From: Psychrobacter sp. Ps6
Lineage (GTDB): Bacteria; Pseudomonadota; Gammaproteobacteria; Pseudomonadales; Moraxellaceae
Length of the DNA stretch: 64,000 nucleotides
Direction: 5' to 3'
Assembly: GCF_022129235.1 (NCBI RefSeq)
Contig: NZ_JADQAI010000011.1
Location: 27,511 to 91,510 of the forward strand
Shown: one piece after another, positions 47,760 through 56,186 of the stretch
How positions within the stretch are numbered: the first letter of the stretch is position 1
Layout of the letters: each line of letters begins with the position of its first letter
Notes under the pieces: generated by a model
Database searches by the model: none
What the model saw: only the letters and a program-made list of their open reading frames with translations
Told to the model about the DNA's origin: nothing
Position numbers and translations under genes: made by a program

Positions 47760-49220
47760 ATGCGTTTGACTCCATTCTCTACTTTGTCGCTGCTTAGTGT
47801 TGCGGTCGGCATTAGTCTCGCTAGCACAGCTCAAGCTGCACAGCCACCAGCACCGGATCTATCCAATAGCGAATTTCAGCAATGTTTGGATGGTCTAAAA
47901 AACTCGAGCAAATTTAGCGATGTAAATAGCTATACTTTTAATAATTATCGTCCAAGCCAACCTGATCCAAGCGTCATTCAGTCGCTCAACTATCAGCCAG
48001 AGTTTCAAAAAGATGTCTGGGATTATCTCTCAGCGCTAGTAGACAAAGAGCGTGTCGAAGATGGTATCCGTGCCAAGCGTCAATGGCGCGACACCCTACG
48101 TCAAATCGAGTCGCGTTACGGGGTAAAAGCGGAGCATGTGCTTGGCGTATGGGGCGTAGAGTCTAACTTTGGTCAAACCTTAGGCAAAAAACCATTGTTT
48201 GAGTCTTTAGCGACGTTGTCTTGTTTTGATCGTCGTCAAAGCTATTTCCAAGGTGAATATGCCAATGCGTTAAAAATTGTGCAAAACGGCGATATCGCAC
48301 CTAATGACATGACGGGATCATGGGCGGGTGCGTTTGGACAGACACAGTTTATGCCCAGTACCTTCTTAGAGCTAGCGGTAGATGGTGATGGTGATGGTCG
48401 TCGTGACCTCGTTAATAGCGTGCCTGATGCACTCGCCTCTACTGCAAATTTCTTGGACAAACGTGGTTATCGTACGGGTGAGCCTTGGGGTTATGAGGTC
48501 AAACTACCTGATGGATTTTGGGCCGCGTCTAACCGTAAAGACAAAAAGTCTATCAGCCACTGGCGTAATCAAGGTCTGACGCTGGCTAACGGCAGTCCGC
48601 TGCCTTATGACTTGAGTAGTGCAGGTTTATTGCTACCTGCTGGTGTCGATGGTCCTGCGTTTTTGGTCGGTAAAAACTTTGATACGTTCTACTCGTACAA
48701 CGCATCAGAAAATTATGCCTTGGCTATCGCCCATTTATCAGATTTGATCACTCGTGAAGACAGTAGCAAAACGGACTTTATCACCGCTTGGCCAACAGAT
48801 GATCCTGGTATCAGTCGCCAACAAGCAAAAGATATTCAGCAAGCTTTGCTAAATGCAGGGTACGATATTGGCGGTGTTGATGGCATCATTGGGGACAATA
48901 CCCGTACCGCTATCCAGCAATACCAATCTAGTCGTGGTATTTTCCCAGCAGATGGACGCGCAGGCCAAAAGTTCTATCGTGCTATCGTTGGTAATGCAGC
49001 ACCAAGTCCAGTCCAGTACGGTCAGCCAGCAAATAGCCGACCTTTGAACCCTGCGCCTGCCGATCGCATGGGACAACTGATTCAGCAGCAGACCACTACG
49101 CCTAATAGCTACACTTCTCAACCATCGGTAAGCCCTTCAACCTCTACCAATACGCGTTATCGCCGTGTTGCTAGTGCTGATGGTACGATCAAGCTAGTTC
49201 GCATTGACGAAGGGTCATAA
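47760..49220 (+). CDS. lytic murein transglycosylase with C-terminal peptidoglycan-binding domain
   Basis: A 486-residue exported enzyme. A signal peptide ends at ASTAQA (26). The SLT_2/MltB-type domain runs from about 35 to 330, with the catalytic Glu134 in VWGVESNFG and GSWAGAFGQTQFMPSTFL. An EF-hand-like loop DGDGDGRRD (about 209-217) may bind calcium. A PG_binding_1 domain lies at about 345-405, and the tail is Ser/Thr/Gln rich. It cleaves glycan strands to anhydromuropeptides. No lipobox, so it is probably periplasmic rather than outer-membrane anchored. Confidence 0.9.
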   Translation: MRLTPFSTLSLLSVAVGISLASTAQAAQPPAPDLSNSEFQQCLDGLKNSSKFSDVNSYTFNNYRPSQPDPSVIQSLNYQPEFQKDVWDYLSALVDKERVEDGIRAKRQWRDTLRQIESRYGVKAEHVLGVWGVESNFGQTLGKKPLFESLATLSCFDRRQSYFQGEYANALKIVQNGDIAPNDMTGSWAGAFGQTQFMPSTFLELAVDGDGDGRRDLVNSVPDALASTANFLDKRGYRTGEPWGYEVKLPDGFWAASNRKDKKSISHWRNQGLTLANGSPLPYDLSSAGLLLPAGVDGPAFLVGKNFDTFYSYNASENYALAIAHLSDLITREDSSKTDFITAWPTDDPGISRQQAKDIQQALLNAGYDIGGVDGIIGDNTRTAIQQYQSSRGIFPADGRAGQKFYRAIVGNAAPSPVQYGQPANSRPLNPAPADRMGQLIQQQTTTPNSYTSQPSVSPSTSTNTRYRRVASADGTIKLVRIDEGS

Positions 49221-49251
49221 TAATGTACCGAATAGTCCTATCGTAAATCAT

Positions 49252-49287
49252 TAAAAAAGCCACGCTATGATTAGCGTGGCTTTTTTA
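49252..49287. terminator. bidirectional intrinsic terminator
   Basis: AAAAAAGCCACGCTA (49253-49267) pairs with TAGCGTGGCTTTTTT (49272-49286). It serves the transglycosylase and the small gene at 49342. Confidence 0.94.
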
Positions 49288-49341
49288 TGTTTGATGCCCA
49301 GTGAAGGCCTTCACCTATCACATCGATATTTAAAGAAAGAT

Positions 49342-49641
49342 TTAGACAATAGGTGGCGGATTTGGCTTACCGTTGTCACCGTCCCAGTTTTCACGAGCGT
49401 TATCGTCTAGATCAGCAGCCGTTTTTGGCTCCCACTTGCCATTTTCTTTCCAAGTCGCATCACCCCAGTCTTCATCTTCTGCTTTTCTATCCAAATCCTT
49501 ATAAGCTTGGCTTGGATCAATGCCGCGGCGTTTCATATCTGCCACTTGTTCTTCTAGCGTATGAAATTGATCAGCGTCATGCATGCTTTTCTCTAGACCA
49601 TCAAGCTCTCTTAATAACTCATCATTTTTAGCGTTACTCAT
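49342..49641 (-). CDS. small acidic hypothetical protein
   Basis: A 99-residue hydrophilic protein with no signal peptide or membrane segment. The first half is likely helical (LLRELDGLEKSMHDADQFH), the second is rich in Asp, Trp and Asn (EDWGDATWKENGKWEPK) and ends in PNPPPIV. I do not recognise a family. It ends at a shared terminator. Coding is supported by consistent codon use, a plausible GGAG-type ribosome site, and clean placement between other units. Confidence 0.65.
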   Translation of the reverse strand: MSNAKNDELLRELDGLEKSMHDADQFHTLEEQVADMKRRGIDPSQAYKDLDRKAEDEDWGDATWKENGKWEPKTAADLDDNARENWDGDNGKPNPPPIV

Positions 49642-49877
49642 TGTGTGCTCTCCTTAATCGGTCAATATTGTAGTACGTTTTATGCATTTTTAATTTTAAT
49701 ACAATTTTTTGTCTAAATAAGATCAGTATCTGATGGTTCTTATTATCACGAGTCTTGAGCGGATTCACAACCATTGCCGCGTATGCTTTGTATTACAAAA
49801 CGTAGTCATGGTCACCGTGAGCATTTCTGCAGAGAATTTTTGATGATATTAAAGGGCGGCAGTCATGAGGGTTGATC

Positions 49878-50885
49878 TTATTCAGACGTTTGAGAATTCT
49901 CATTTTCTAATAGGTTTTTTGCATAAAACGTGAGCTTCCAAAGCTCTTGTGACAAACGCGTACCGTAGGTCGTCAATTGTATCCAGTTTGCGCTTACCAG
50001 CTGACGCTGTAAGTGATTGAGATCATCTTGAGAGACTTGGCAGCGTGAGACAGCGTGAACGTTTGGCATATCGTTTTTGATATCTATCTCAGCTTTTGGT
50101 GCGATCAGGCGATTAATAGCATTTTGTAGCCCATAGCTCGAAAATGTAGACGGTATTTTCACTAAAGCCGCTAATATTTCTTGCCAAGATAGCGTTATGT
50201 CTCTAGTGACATCTTTTAAGTTTCCACCTTCATAAGCTTGAGCACTGTACCGAACATCAAAAGTCTCTGTCAGTATGATCGGCTGGCTAACATTGTCAGC
50301 GCCAAAATCCTCATCAGTAGAACTTTCTCTATTGGCATTTATATTTTTATTCTTAGATAAGAGATCTGCAAACCTTTCAGCGACTGTTTGATTACTAAAC
50401 TTAATCATCTCCTCGGTCGCTCTCACCCAGCCACCTGCCACTTTATGACTGCCTACTGTGTTGTAGTAGGCTTGTACGAGTAACGCTTCGATATCGTCCT
50501 CTGTATCATAGTAATATATTTGATTGTCTTGCTTAGATACTAGTTTGACAAGCTCTTGCAATTGGCGACTGATACCAGCCTCTTGATAGTGATTTTTGAC
50601 TAAGATCAGTAGCGGCTTGAGTTTGGCTTTGGCATTCAAATAACTCAAATGCATTTGACTAACGCCTGTCTTTTGTACCGTTCCATAGCTGTCTCCAATG
50701 ATCATCAACGCATAATCACAAGAATCGATGCATTGTCGACCATATAGTGAGGCTTTTGGCAGCTTACTGGAGACGTCATAAGTCAAAAACGCCCGTGCCT
50801 GAAAAAATATCGCTACGCTGTCCAACACCAATAATTGATCGTTGTCAGCACATATAACATGAATATGATAGCGGCGATGTGGCAC
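49878..50885 (-). CDS. DUF4062-like protein
   Basis: A 335-residue cytoplasmic protein. Residues about 1-110 show the DUF4062 pattern (CDYALMIIGDSYGTV, then LSYLNAKAKLKPLLILVK), a TIR/SLOG-like Rossmann fold found in signalling and defence proteins. The rest is a helical C-terminal region with WQEILAALVKIPSTFSSYGLQNAINRLI, of unknown role. I choose GTG at 50885 because AGAGG lies five bases upstream; the open frame reaches a TTG at 50942 with no ribosome site. It follows murI on the same strand but is probably a separate gene. Confidence 0.65.
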   Translation of the reverse strand: MPHRRYHIHVICADNDQLLVLDSVAIFFQARAFLTYDVSSKLPKASLYGRQCIDSCDYALMIIGDSYGTVQKTGVSQMHLSYLNAKAKLKPLLILVKNHYQEAGISRQLQELVKLVSKQDNQIYYYDTEDDIEALLVQAYYNTVGSHKVAGGWVRATEEMIKFSNQTVAERFADLLSKNKNINANRESSTDEDFGADNVSQPIILTETFDVRYSAQAYEGGNLKDVTRDITLSWQEILAALVKIPSTFSSYGLQNAINRLIAPKAEIDIKNDMPNVHAVSRCQVSQDDLNHLQRQLVSANWIQLTTYGTRLSQELWKLTFYAKNLLENENSQTSE

Positions 50886-51050
50886 GATTACCTCTGAGCT
50901 TAGGTTGCGACATAAAAGGGCATGAGATGAAATAGAGCACAAATATCTTTTTTGACGTAGCTGTTATTAATCTTACAAAAATGCATTTGATCTATTTTAA
51001 TTAAATCCATCCTGCAGGAAAGGGATTAACGCAAATAACTTTACTAACAA

Positions 51051-52049
51051 TTATTTAGGATAGTATTGCAATACCGTCTCTTTGCCAAGTAAACGCTCAA
51101 TCAAAGCGCTTAGTCTATCACTATATTTGGTAGCATGGAAAGTTAATGGCAGTCTGATATCAACATTTGTCTTATTAATTGTACTCAAATCCTGAGTGCT
51201 TGTCTCATTATCAAGAGTGGCTGACATCTGATTTGCGACCAATAGCTGCTTGACTCGCTCAGCGATCGCTTGCCCAGAGTCAACCACCTGTATCGATAAC
51301 TGCTGCTGTGCAATTTCGTCTAACAGAAACGATTTGAAAAATGGATAATGCGTACAGCCGAGCACTAACTGGTCAATACCTTCATTAGCAAATACCCGTA
51401 GCTGTTGGCGTAGACGCTGAGCCGTCTCATCTTCAACTGGCATGCCAGCCTCTACCCAAGGCACCAGTTGTGGATCAAAATACTTGGTAACCACTGTGCT
51501 ATTAGGATTGGCAAAACTGGCAATGACATCATTGAGTAATGACCCATTTAAAGTGGCTTTGGTAGCCAATACCGCCACATGTCCACTTTTACTTGCCAGT
51601 ACAGCGGGCTTTAAAGCAGGTACCAAGCCCACGATAGGTAATTGCGGATAACATTTTCTTGCTGTGTCCAAAGCATAAGCTGATGCGCTATTGCACGCGA
51701 TAACGATGAGCTTGCAGCCCTGTTGGTATAACCATTCTACTGCTTTTAAAGTCAGCGCTTCGATATCTTCACTATCACGATTGCCATAAGGAACATTTAA
51801 GGTATCAGCGTAATATATATAGCGCTCATTAGGTAGTTGCTGGGCTAAATGTAAATAGATCGACAAGCCGCCAACGCCAGAGTCAAACAACCCAATGGGG
51901 CTACTACGACCTGTATTACTCGCGGCCGTATCGATAGCCATCGAATGGATACTTGCTTTATGAATGGCAGGATTTTTGAAAGCGTTACCATCCAAAACAT
52001 TTGCTCGCATTGTCATCACTTTTATCATGTGATTTGCAGTAATAGCCAT
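51051..52049 (-). CDS. murI: glutamate racemase
   Basis: A 332-residue racemase. The conserved core starts at PIGLFDSGVGGLSI (about 51), with the two catalytic cysteines in VIACNSASAYA (Cys119) and VLGCTHYPF (about 232), and YADTLNVPYGN between. It supplies D-glutamate for peptidoglycan. The start is uncertain: about 50 residues precede the core, none with a clear ribosome site, and ATG codons at 52028, 52016 and 51941 are alternatives. The family starts close to the core, so the true start may be downstream. Confidence 0.88.
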   Translation of the reverse strand: MAITANHMIKVMTMRANVLDGNAFKNPAIHKASIHSMAIDTAASNTGRSSPIGLFDSGVGGLSIYLHLAQQLPNERYIYYADTLNVPYGNRDSEDIEALTLKAVEWLYQQGCKLIVIACNSASAYALDTARKCYPQLPIVGLVPALKPAVLASKSGHVAVLATKATLNGSLLNDVIASFANPNSTVVTKYFDPQLVPWVEAGMPVEDETAQRLRQQLRVFANEGIDQLVLGCTHYPFFKSFLLDEIAQQQLSIQVVDSGQAIAERVKQLLVANQMSATLDNETSTQDLSTINKTNVDIRLPLTFHATKYSDRLSALIERLLGKETVLQYYPK

Positions 52050-52206
52050 CTCTACGCTACCGCCATTTTTATATACATATTATCTTCACGCCGCTTATGT
52101 CTCTTATTATCCCACTAAATACCTTATAGCTTAGCCATATCGTAGCATCATTTAATAACTCATCAGCTCACATTATAACAATCAATAGCGTACTATTTGT
52201 TGTTAC

Positions 52207-52926
52207 TTAATTGACTGGCATCGATAGTGAATAGGACTCACCGCCGCTTTGTAACGTCAGTATTGTCTCACCATTATGCTCTGTTAGCTCACCAATCTCT
52301 GTCAGATGATAAAAGGTATTGCGCCCAATCAGCGCCATCAAACCATTTCTGACAAGCATATAAGGGCGTACTTGTATTTGAGTCGCTGTGTCTAGAGTGT
52401 GCTCAGTACTGACAGCTTCATTTACCGTATCATCACTTTTAGGATTATACGCTTTTAATAGAATAGGATGCTCATTATCCAAGCGTACCACATCACCGGT
52501 CGTCGTCGTGAACTCCAACCAGCTCACGTCATCCTCCTGCACGATACCAACATCGTTAATCAACAGTGGTGCATCTTCTACTTGAATACGGATTTTTTGT
52601 ACTGGGGTTTTCAAAAAGTATTCGATAACGCCATTATTTTCTTCTTTCCACAAAATAGTCGCAAATAAACTGACAAGTGACTCTCTGGTCATTTGCCCAC
52701 CCTCATGCCACCACTCCCCATTTGCTTTGATAATTAAGTCCATATCAGCGATATTTTCAGGATGCCATTTTTCGAGTGGCGGTATTGCACGTCCTTCACG
52801 TGCCCCAGCTGTAGACTTAAGGTAGTGACTTAGCGCATCCATATTATTCAAACCAGAGCCCTTGCCCACTGGAGCTTCTAGGTCATCTTCACGACTGCTA
52901 TTAGCATGATTATTGTCATTATTCAT
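52207..52926 (-). CDS. DUF1285 family protein
   Basis: A 239-residue protein whose middle shows the DUF1285 pattern (PPLEKWHPENIADMDLIIKANGEWWHEGGQMTR, then LVSLFATILW). A polar, Asn/Asp-rich extension of about 45 residues comes first. AAAGGA seven bases before the ATG supports this start. The family is of unknown function. Alone on this strand, 157 bases upstream of murI. Confidence 0.84.
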   Translation of the reverse strand: MNNDNNHANSSREDDLEAPVGKGSGLNNMDALSHYLKSTAGAREGRAIPPLEKWHPENIADMDLIIKANGEWWHEGGQMTRESLVSLFATILWKEENNGVIEYFLKTPVQKIRIQVEDAPLLINDVGIVQEDDVSWLEFTTTTGDVVRLDNEHPILLKAYNPKSDDTVNEAVSTEHTLDTATQIQVRPYMLVRNGLMALIGRNTFYHLTEIGELTEHNGETILTLQSGGESYSLSMPVN

Positions 52927-53257
52927 CGCTCAATCCTTTATTTAGTATTCAAAGTTTGGCAAATCTATTATTACTATAAATTTTTGTTTCAGGTATGATG
53001 AAACTTTATCGTCCAAATACCTTCATTGCCTTGATATAACCTTAACACCGTTGCTCATAAATGCGTATCGTGTTTGTAGGACTTTTCTTTTATAATGAGT
53101 AACGATTTTTTATTGAAATGGTCAAGTGGGTTTTGTATTGATGACACATTTTTATCGGGCAGCCATATGTCTGAGTGACGTTAGCACCGCAAGTCTATTA
53201 TTCAGTTGTTAAGCTAATGATGCCCTGAGATAAGCCACTAAAAGTTTAGGAGTAGGT
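52927..53257. other. intergenic region between DUF1285 and ETF-QO genes
   Basis: 331 AT-rich bases between divergent genes. TATAAT at 53091-53096 is a candidate -10 for the ETF-QO gene, with no good -35; the leader would be about 155 bases. Nothing else stands out. Confidence 0.4.
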
Positions 53258-55042
53258 ATGCAAGAGCAAGACAATCAAACGCCAGTTATTGATAGTAATA
53301 CTGTGAACGCTGACGCACCAGTAGCAACAGAGACCGCAACGCTAGATAAAGCAGAACCAGTGGTAGAGCCTGTGGCAGCAGAACCTGAGATCGAACGTGA
53401 ATCAATGGAATTTGATGTCATTATCGTTGGCGGCGGACCTGCAGGTCTCTCTGCGGCTATTCGCCTGCGCCAGCTCGCTATCGAAGCCGGTAACGATGAA
53501 TTTATGGTGTGTGTGGTCGAAAAAGGCTCTGAGTTTGGTGCCCATACGTTGTCTGGCGCTGTCATCGAGCCACGTGCACTCAATGAGCTGATTCCAGATT
53601 GGAAAGAAAAAGGCGCGCCGCTCAACGTACCAGCGACCGAAGATCGTTTTTACTATCTAAACTCTGCTACTCGCTCAACCAAAGTACCTCATTCGTTGAT
53701 TCCGGGGCCTATGCACAACGATGGTAACTATATCGTCTCATTGGGTAATGTCGTTCGTTGGTTGGCTGTGCAGGCAGAAGAGCTTGAAGTCATGATGTTC
53801 CCAGGTTTCCCTGCCGATGACATCTTATATAACGATGACGGTTCGGTCAGAGGTGTATTAACGGGTGATATGGGTGTGGCTGCTAATGGCGAAGCCAAGC
53901 CTAGCTTTGAGCCTGGTTACGAGCTGCTTGCCAAATACACTATTTTTGCCGAAGGTAGCCGTGGTCATTTGGGTAAGCGCTTAATCAGTCGTTTTGATCT
54001 AGATAAAGACTCTGATCCTCAGCATTATGGTATCGGTCTAAAAGAGCTGTGGGAAGTTGAGCCTGATAAGCATGAGCAAGGCGTTGTCATGCACGGTCTT
54101 GGCTGGCCGTTGACCGAAACTGGCTCGACTGGTGGCTGGTGGTTATATTTTGATGAAAACAACCAAGTAAGCTTTGGTCTTGTGGCCGATTTGTCTTACC
54201 ACAACCCTTATGTCTCTCCATTTGATGAGATGCAACGTTTGAAGACGCATCCTGTCATCAAGAGTGTCCTAGAAGGCGGTAAGCGTATCTCTTACGGCGC
54301 ACGTGCTTTGACCAAAGGTGGTCTAAACTCACTACCGAAGTTTACCTTCCCAGGTGGCGTATTAGTCGGTGATGATGCTGGATTTTTGAACCCAGCAAAA
54401 ATCAAAGGCACACATACCTCGATGAAGTCAGGTATGCTCGCCGCCGAAGCGATCTTTGAGGCACTGCAAGCTGAGCGTCAGCATGACGAAGTCGTTGCTT
54501 ATACCACTATGTACAAAGAATCATGGTTGTATCAAGACAATTACGAGTCGCGCAACTTCTCACCTGCGATTCACCGTATGGGTCTATTCATGGGCGGTGC
54601 TTTCACCTTTATCGAGCATAACTTGCTAAAAGGTAAAATGCCATTTACCTTGCATGACAATATCCCAGATTACGATCAGTTAGAGCGTGCCAACCATGCT
54701 TATCAACCGACCTATCTCAAGCCTGATGGTAAGTTGGTATTTGATAAATTGTCGTCGGTATTTATTTCTAATACCAACCATGCAGAAGATCAGCCAACGC
54801 ACTTGAAGCTCACTGACCCAACAGTGCCTATCTCTATCAACTTACCGTTGTATGCTGAGCCTGCGCGTCTATACTGCCCAGCGGGTGTATATGAAGTAGT
54901 TAAAGATGCTGAAGGCGCTAAGTTTGTCATCAACGCTCAGAACTGTGTACATTGTAAGACCTGCGATATCAAAGACCCTTCGCAGAACATCACTTGGGTA
55001 ACTCCAGAAGGTGGCGGCGGTCCTAACTATCCAAACATGTAA
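53258..55042 (+). CDS. electron transfer flavoprotein-ubiquinone oxidoreductase
   Basis: A 594-residue ETF-QO. The FAD site VIIVGGGPAGLSAAIRL is at about 54-70, after an Ala/Glu/Val-rich 48-residue extension. A ubiquinone-pocket stretch and the C-terminal 4Fe-4S ferredoxin-like part with CVHCKTCDIKDP, a further upstream Cys (LYCPAGVY) and NITWVTPEGGGGPNYPNM follow. It passes electrons from acyl-CoA dehydrogenases via ETF to ubiquinone, so it completes the beta-oxidation started by FadB/FadA here. It ends at a clear terminator. Confidence 0.95.
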   Translation: MQEQDNQTPVIDSNTVNADAPVATETATLDKAEPVVEPVAAEPEIERESMEFDVIIVGGGPAGLSAAIRLRQLAIEAGNDEFMVCVVEKGSEFGAHTLSGAVIEPRALNELIPDWKEKGAPLNVPATEDRFYYLNSATRSTKVPHSLIPGPMHNDGNYIVSLGNVVRWLAVQAEELEVMMFPGFPADDILYNDDGSVRGVLTGDMGVAANGEAKPSFEPGYELLAKYTIFAEGSRGHLGKRLISRFDLDKDSDPQHYGIGLKELWEVEPDKHEQGVVMHGLGWPLTETGSTGGWWLYFDENNQVSFGLVADLSYHNPYVSPFDEMQRLKTHPVIKSVLEGGKRISYGARALTKGGLNSLPKFTFPGGVLVGDDAGFLNPAKIKGTHTSMKSGMLAAEAIFEALQAERQHDEVVAYTTMYKESWLYQDNYESRNFSPAIHRMGLFMGGAFTFIEHNLLKGKMPFTLHDNIPDYDQLERANHAYQPTYLKPDGKLVFDKLSSVFISNTNHAEDQPTHLKLTDPTVPISINLPLYAEPARLYCPAGVYEVVKDAEGAKFVINAQNCVHCKTCDIKDPSQNITWVTPEGGGGPNYPNM

Positions 55043-55101
55043 ATCAGGATAACTCTGATTTAGCATAGTATATGTATCGCTATTAAAAATCATACTTCAA
55101 T

Positions 55102-55138
55102 AAAAACGTCCTTTTTTCTAAGAGAAGGGCGTTTTTTT
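55102..55138 (+). terminator. intrinsic terminator of the ETF-QO gene
   Basis: AAAAACGTCCTT (55102-55113) pairs, with one wobble, with AAGGGCGTTTTT (55125-55136), then T run. Confidence 0.85.
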
Positions 55139-55922
55139 GTGCCTATCACAAGCAATCTTGTGCATCAGTACCGCTTAATCTGTCCAAGCATCACGATTGG
55201 TTTCAGACCCATCGACAAGTTTGCAAAGTTCCAAATAATGACGAAACTGAATAAATCGTGTGCACAATATAGATATAAAGCGACGTGCGACCATCACGTT
55301 TGATTATTGGTTCTCTATATTTATTTTTGAGATAAATAATCTTTGCAATTTGTTTTTTATAGAATATATTAAGTAATAATTCATCAGTATAAACTGGATA
55401 TTTGTCGTATAATTTTAGTACCGCTCATATTCAACGCTATATTTACCGAACTGATTTTTAGTAGATATACTTCAGTCTATGCTTTGTTGGTTGTAACTAT
55501 CGCTGTTGAATCGTGCTAAGATGAAATTCGAATGATTCTATGCTGGCCTCATAGCTACTAAAAAGGATGAGTCGGCCAATATAGATGAATCGGCATAAAG
55601 GTTTGAAGCGTTAAAGTATTAAGACTCTTGTCAGGAAGACGAGATTGTGAAAAAGACACCGGATAGTCCTACCCTTCTGTCTTCCTCAATGAACCCTGCT
55701 TTGCTATTTGATAGTTTTTATTTAAGGGATCAATGTAATGTCCACAATGATATTTATTTTTGCTAAATAATTGCTGATAAATAGATATGCGCCTGCGCAT
55801 CTTCATTGTCACTATATAAAGTAGTATCTGTCTATTTTTTATCATGATGTTCATCGTAAAAAGTAGCCCAAGCTCTTCTTGTATGGTTGATATTTTTTAG
55901 GTAAGACAAAAGGAGTTGTCCT
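55139..55922 (+). other. long leader region of the DUF4212-symporter operon
   Basis: About 780 bases without a credible gene. It contains two near-copies GATGAGTCGGCC and GATGAATCGGCA (55566-55595), one after the other, that could bind an activator, and long imperfect arms GGAAGAC/GTCTTCC at about 55633-55684. AAAGGAG at 55910-55916 is the ribosome site of the next gene. I see no sigma-54 or strong sigma-70 promoter. Confidence 0.5.
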
Positions 55923-56183
55923 ATGAAAGCTCATAACGATCCATCTGGATATTGGCGCGCCAATATTCGTCTGATTACAGGTAGTCTAATTATTTGGGCG
56001 CTATGCTCATATGGCTTTGCTATCTTGTTACGTCCATTATTAGCGGGCATCAAAATCGGTGGTACTGATTTAGGATTTTGGTTTGCGCAACAAGGCTCTA
56101 TCGTAGTCTTTATTATTCTAATTTTCTTTTACGCTTGGCGTATGAATAAACTAGATAAACAATATGGCGTAGACGAGGAATAG
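55923..56183 (+). CDS. DUF4212 protein, small partner of sodium:solute symporter
   Basis: An 86-residue protein with two membrane segments (about 17-40 and 55-76) and the DUF4212 look (YWRANIRLITGSLIIWALCSYGF, then WFAQQGSIVVFIILIFFYAW). DUF4212 genes regularly sit directly before acetate-type symporters and encode a small partner subunit. The symporter starts four bases after this stop, and its ribosome site lies inside this gene, so the two are translationally coupled. Confidence 0.92.
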   Translation: MKAHNDPSGYWRANIRLITGSLIIWALCSYGFAILLRPLLAGIKIGGTDLGFWFAQQGSIVVFIILIFFYAWRMNKLDKQYGVDEE

Positions 56184-56186
56184 ATC

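Noticed and set aside
55520..55545. TTCGAAT text resembling a tRNA T-loop
   Set aside because: No acceptor, anticodon or D arm can be built around it; no tRNA found anywhere in the window.
55669..55854. 61-residue open frame on the minus strand in the symporter leader
   Set aside because: Basic and low-complexity product, no ribosome site, and it lies in a leader that reads the other way.
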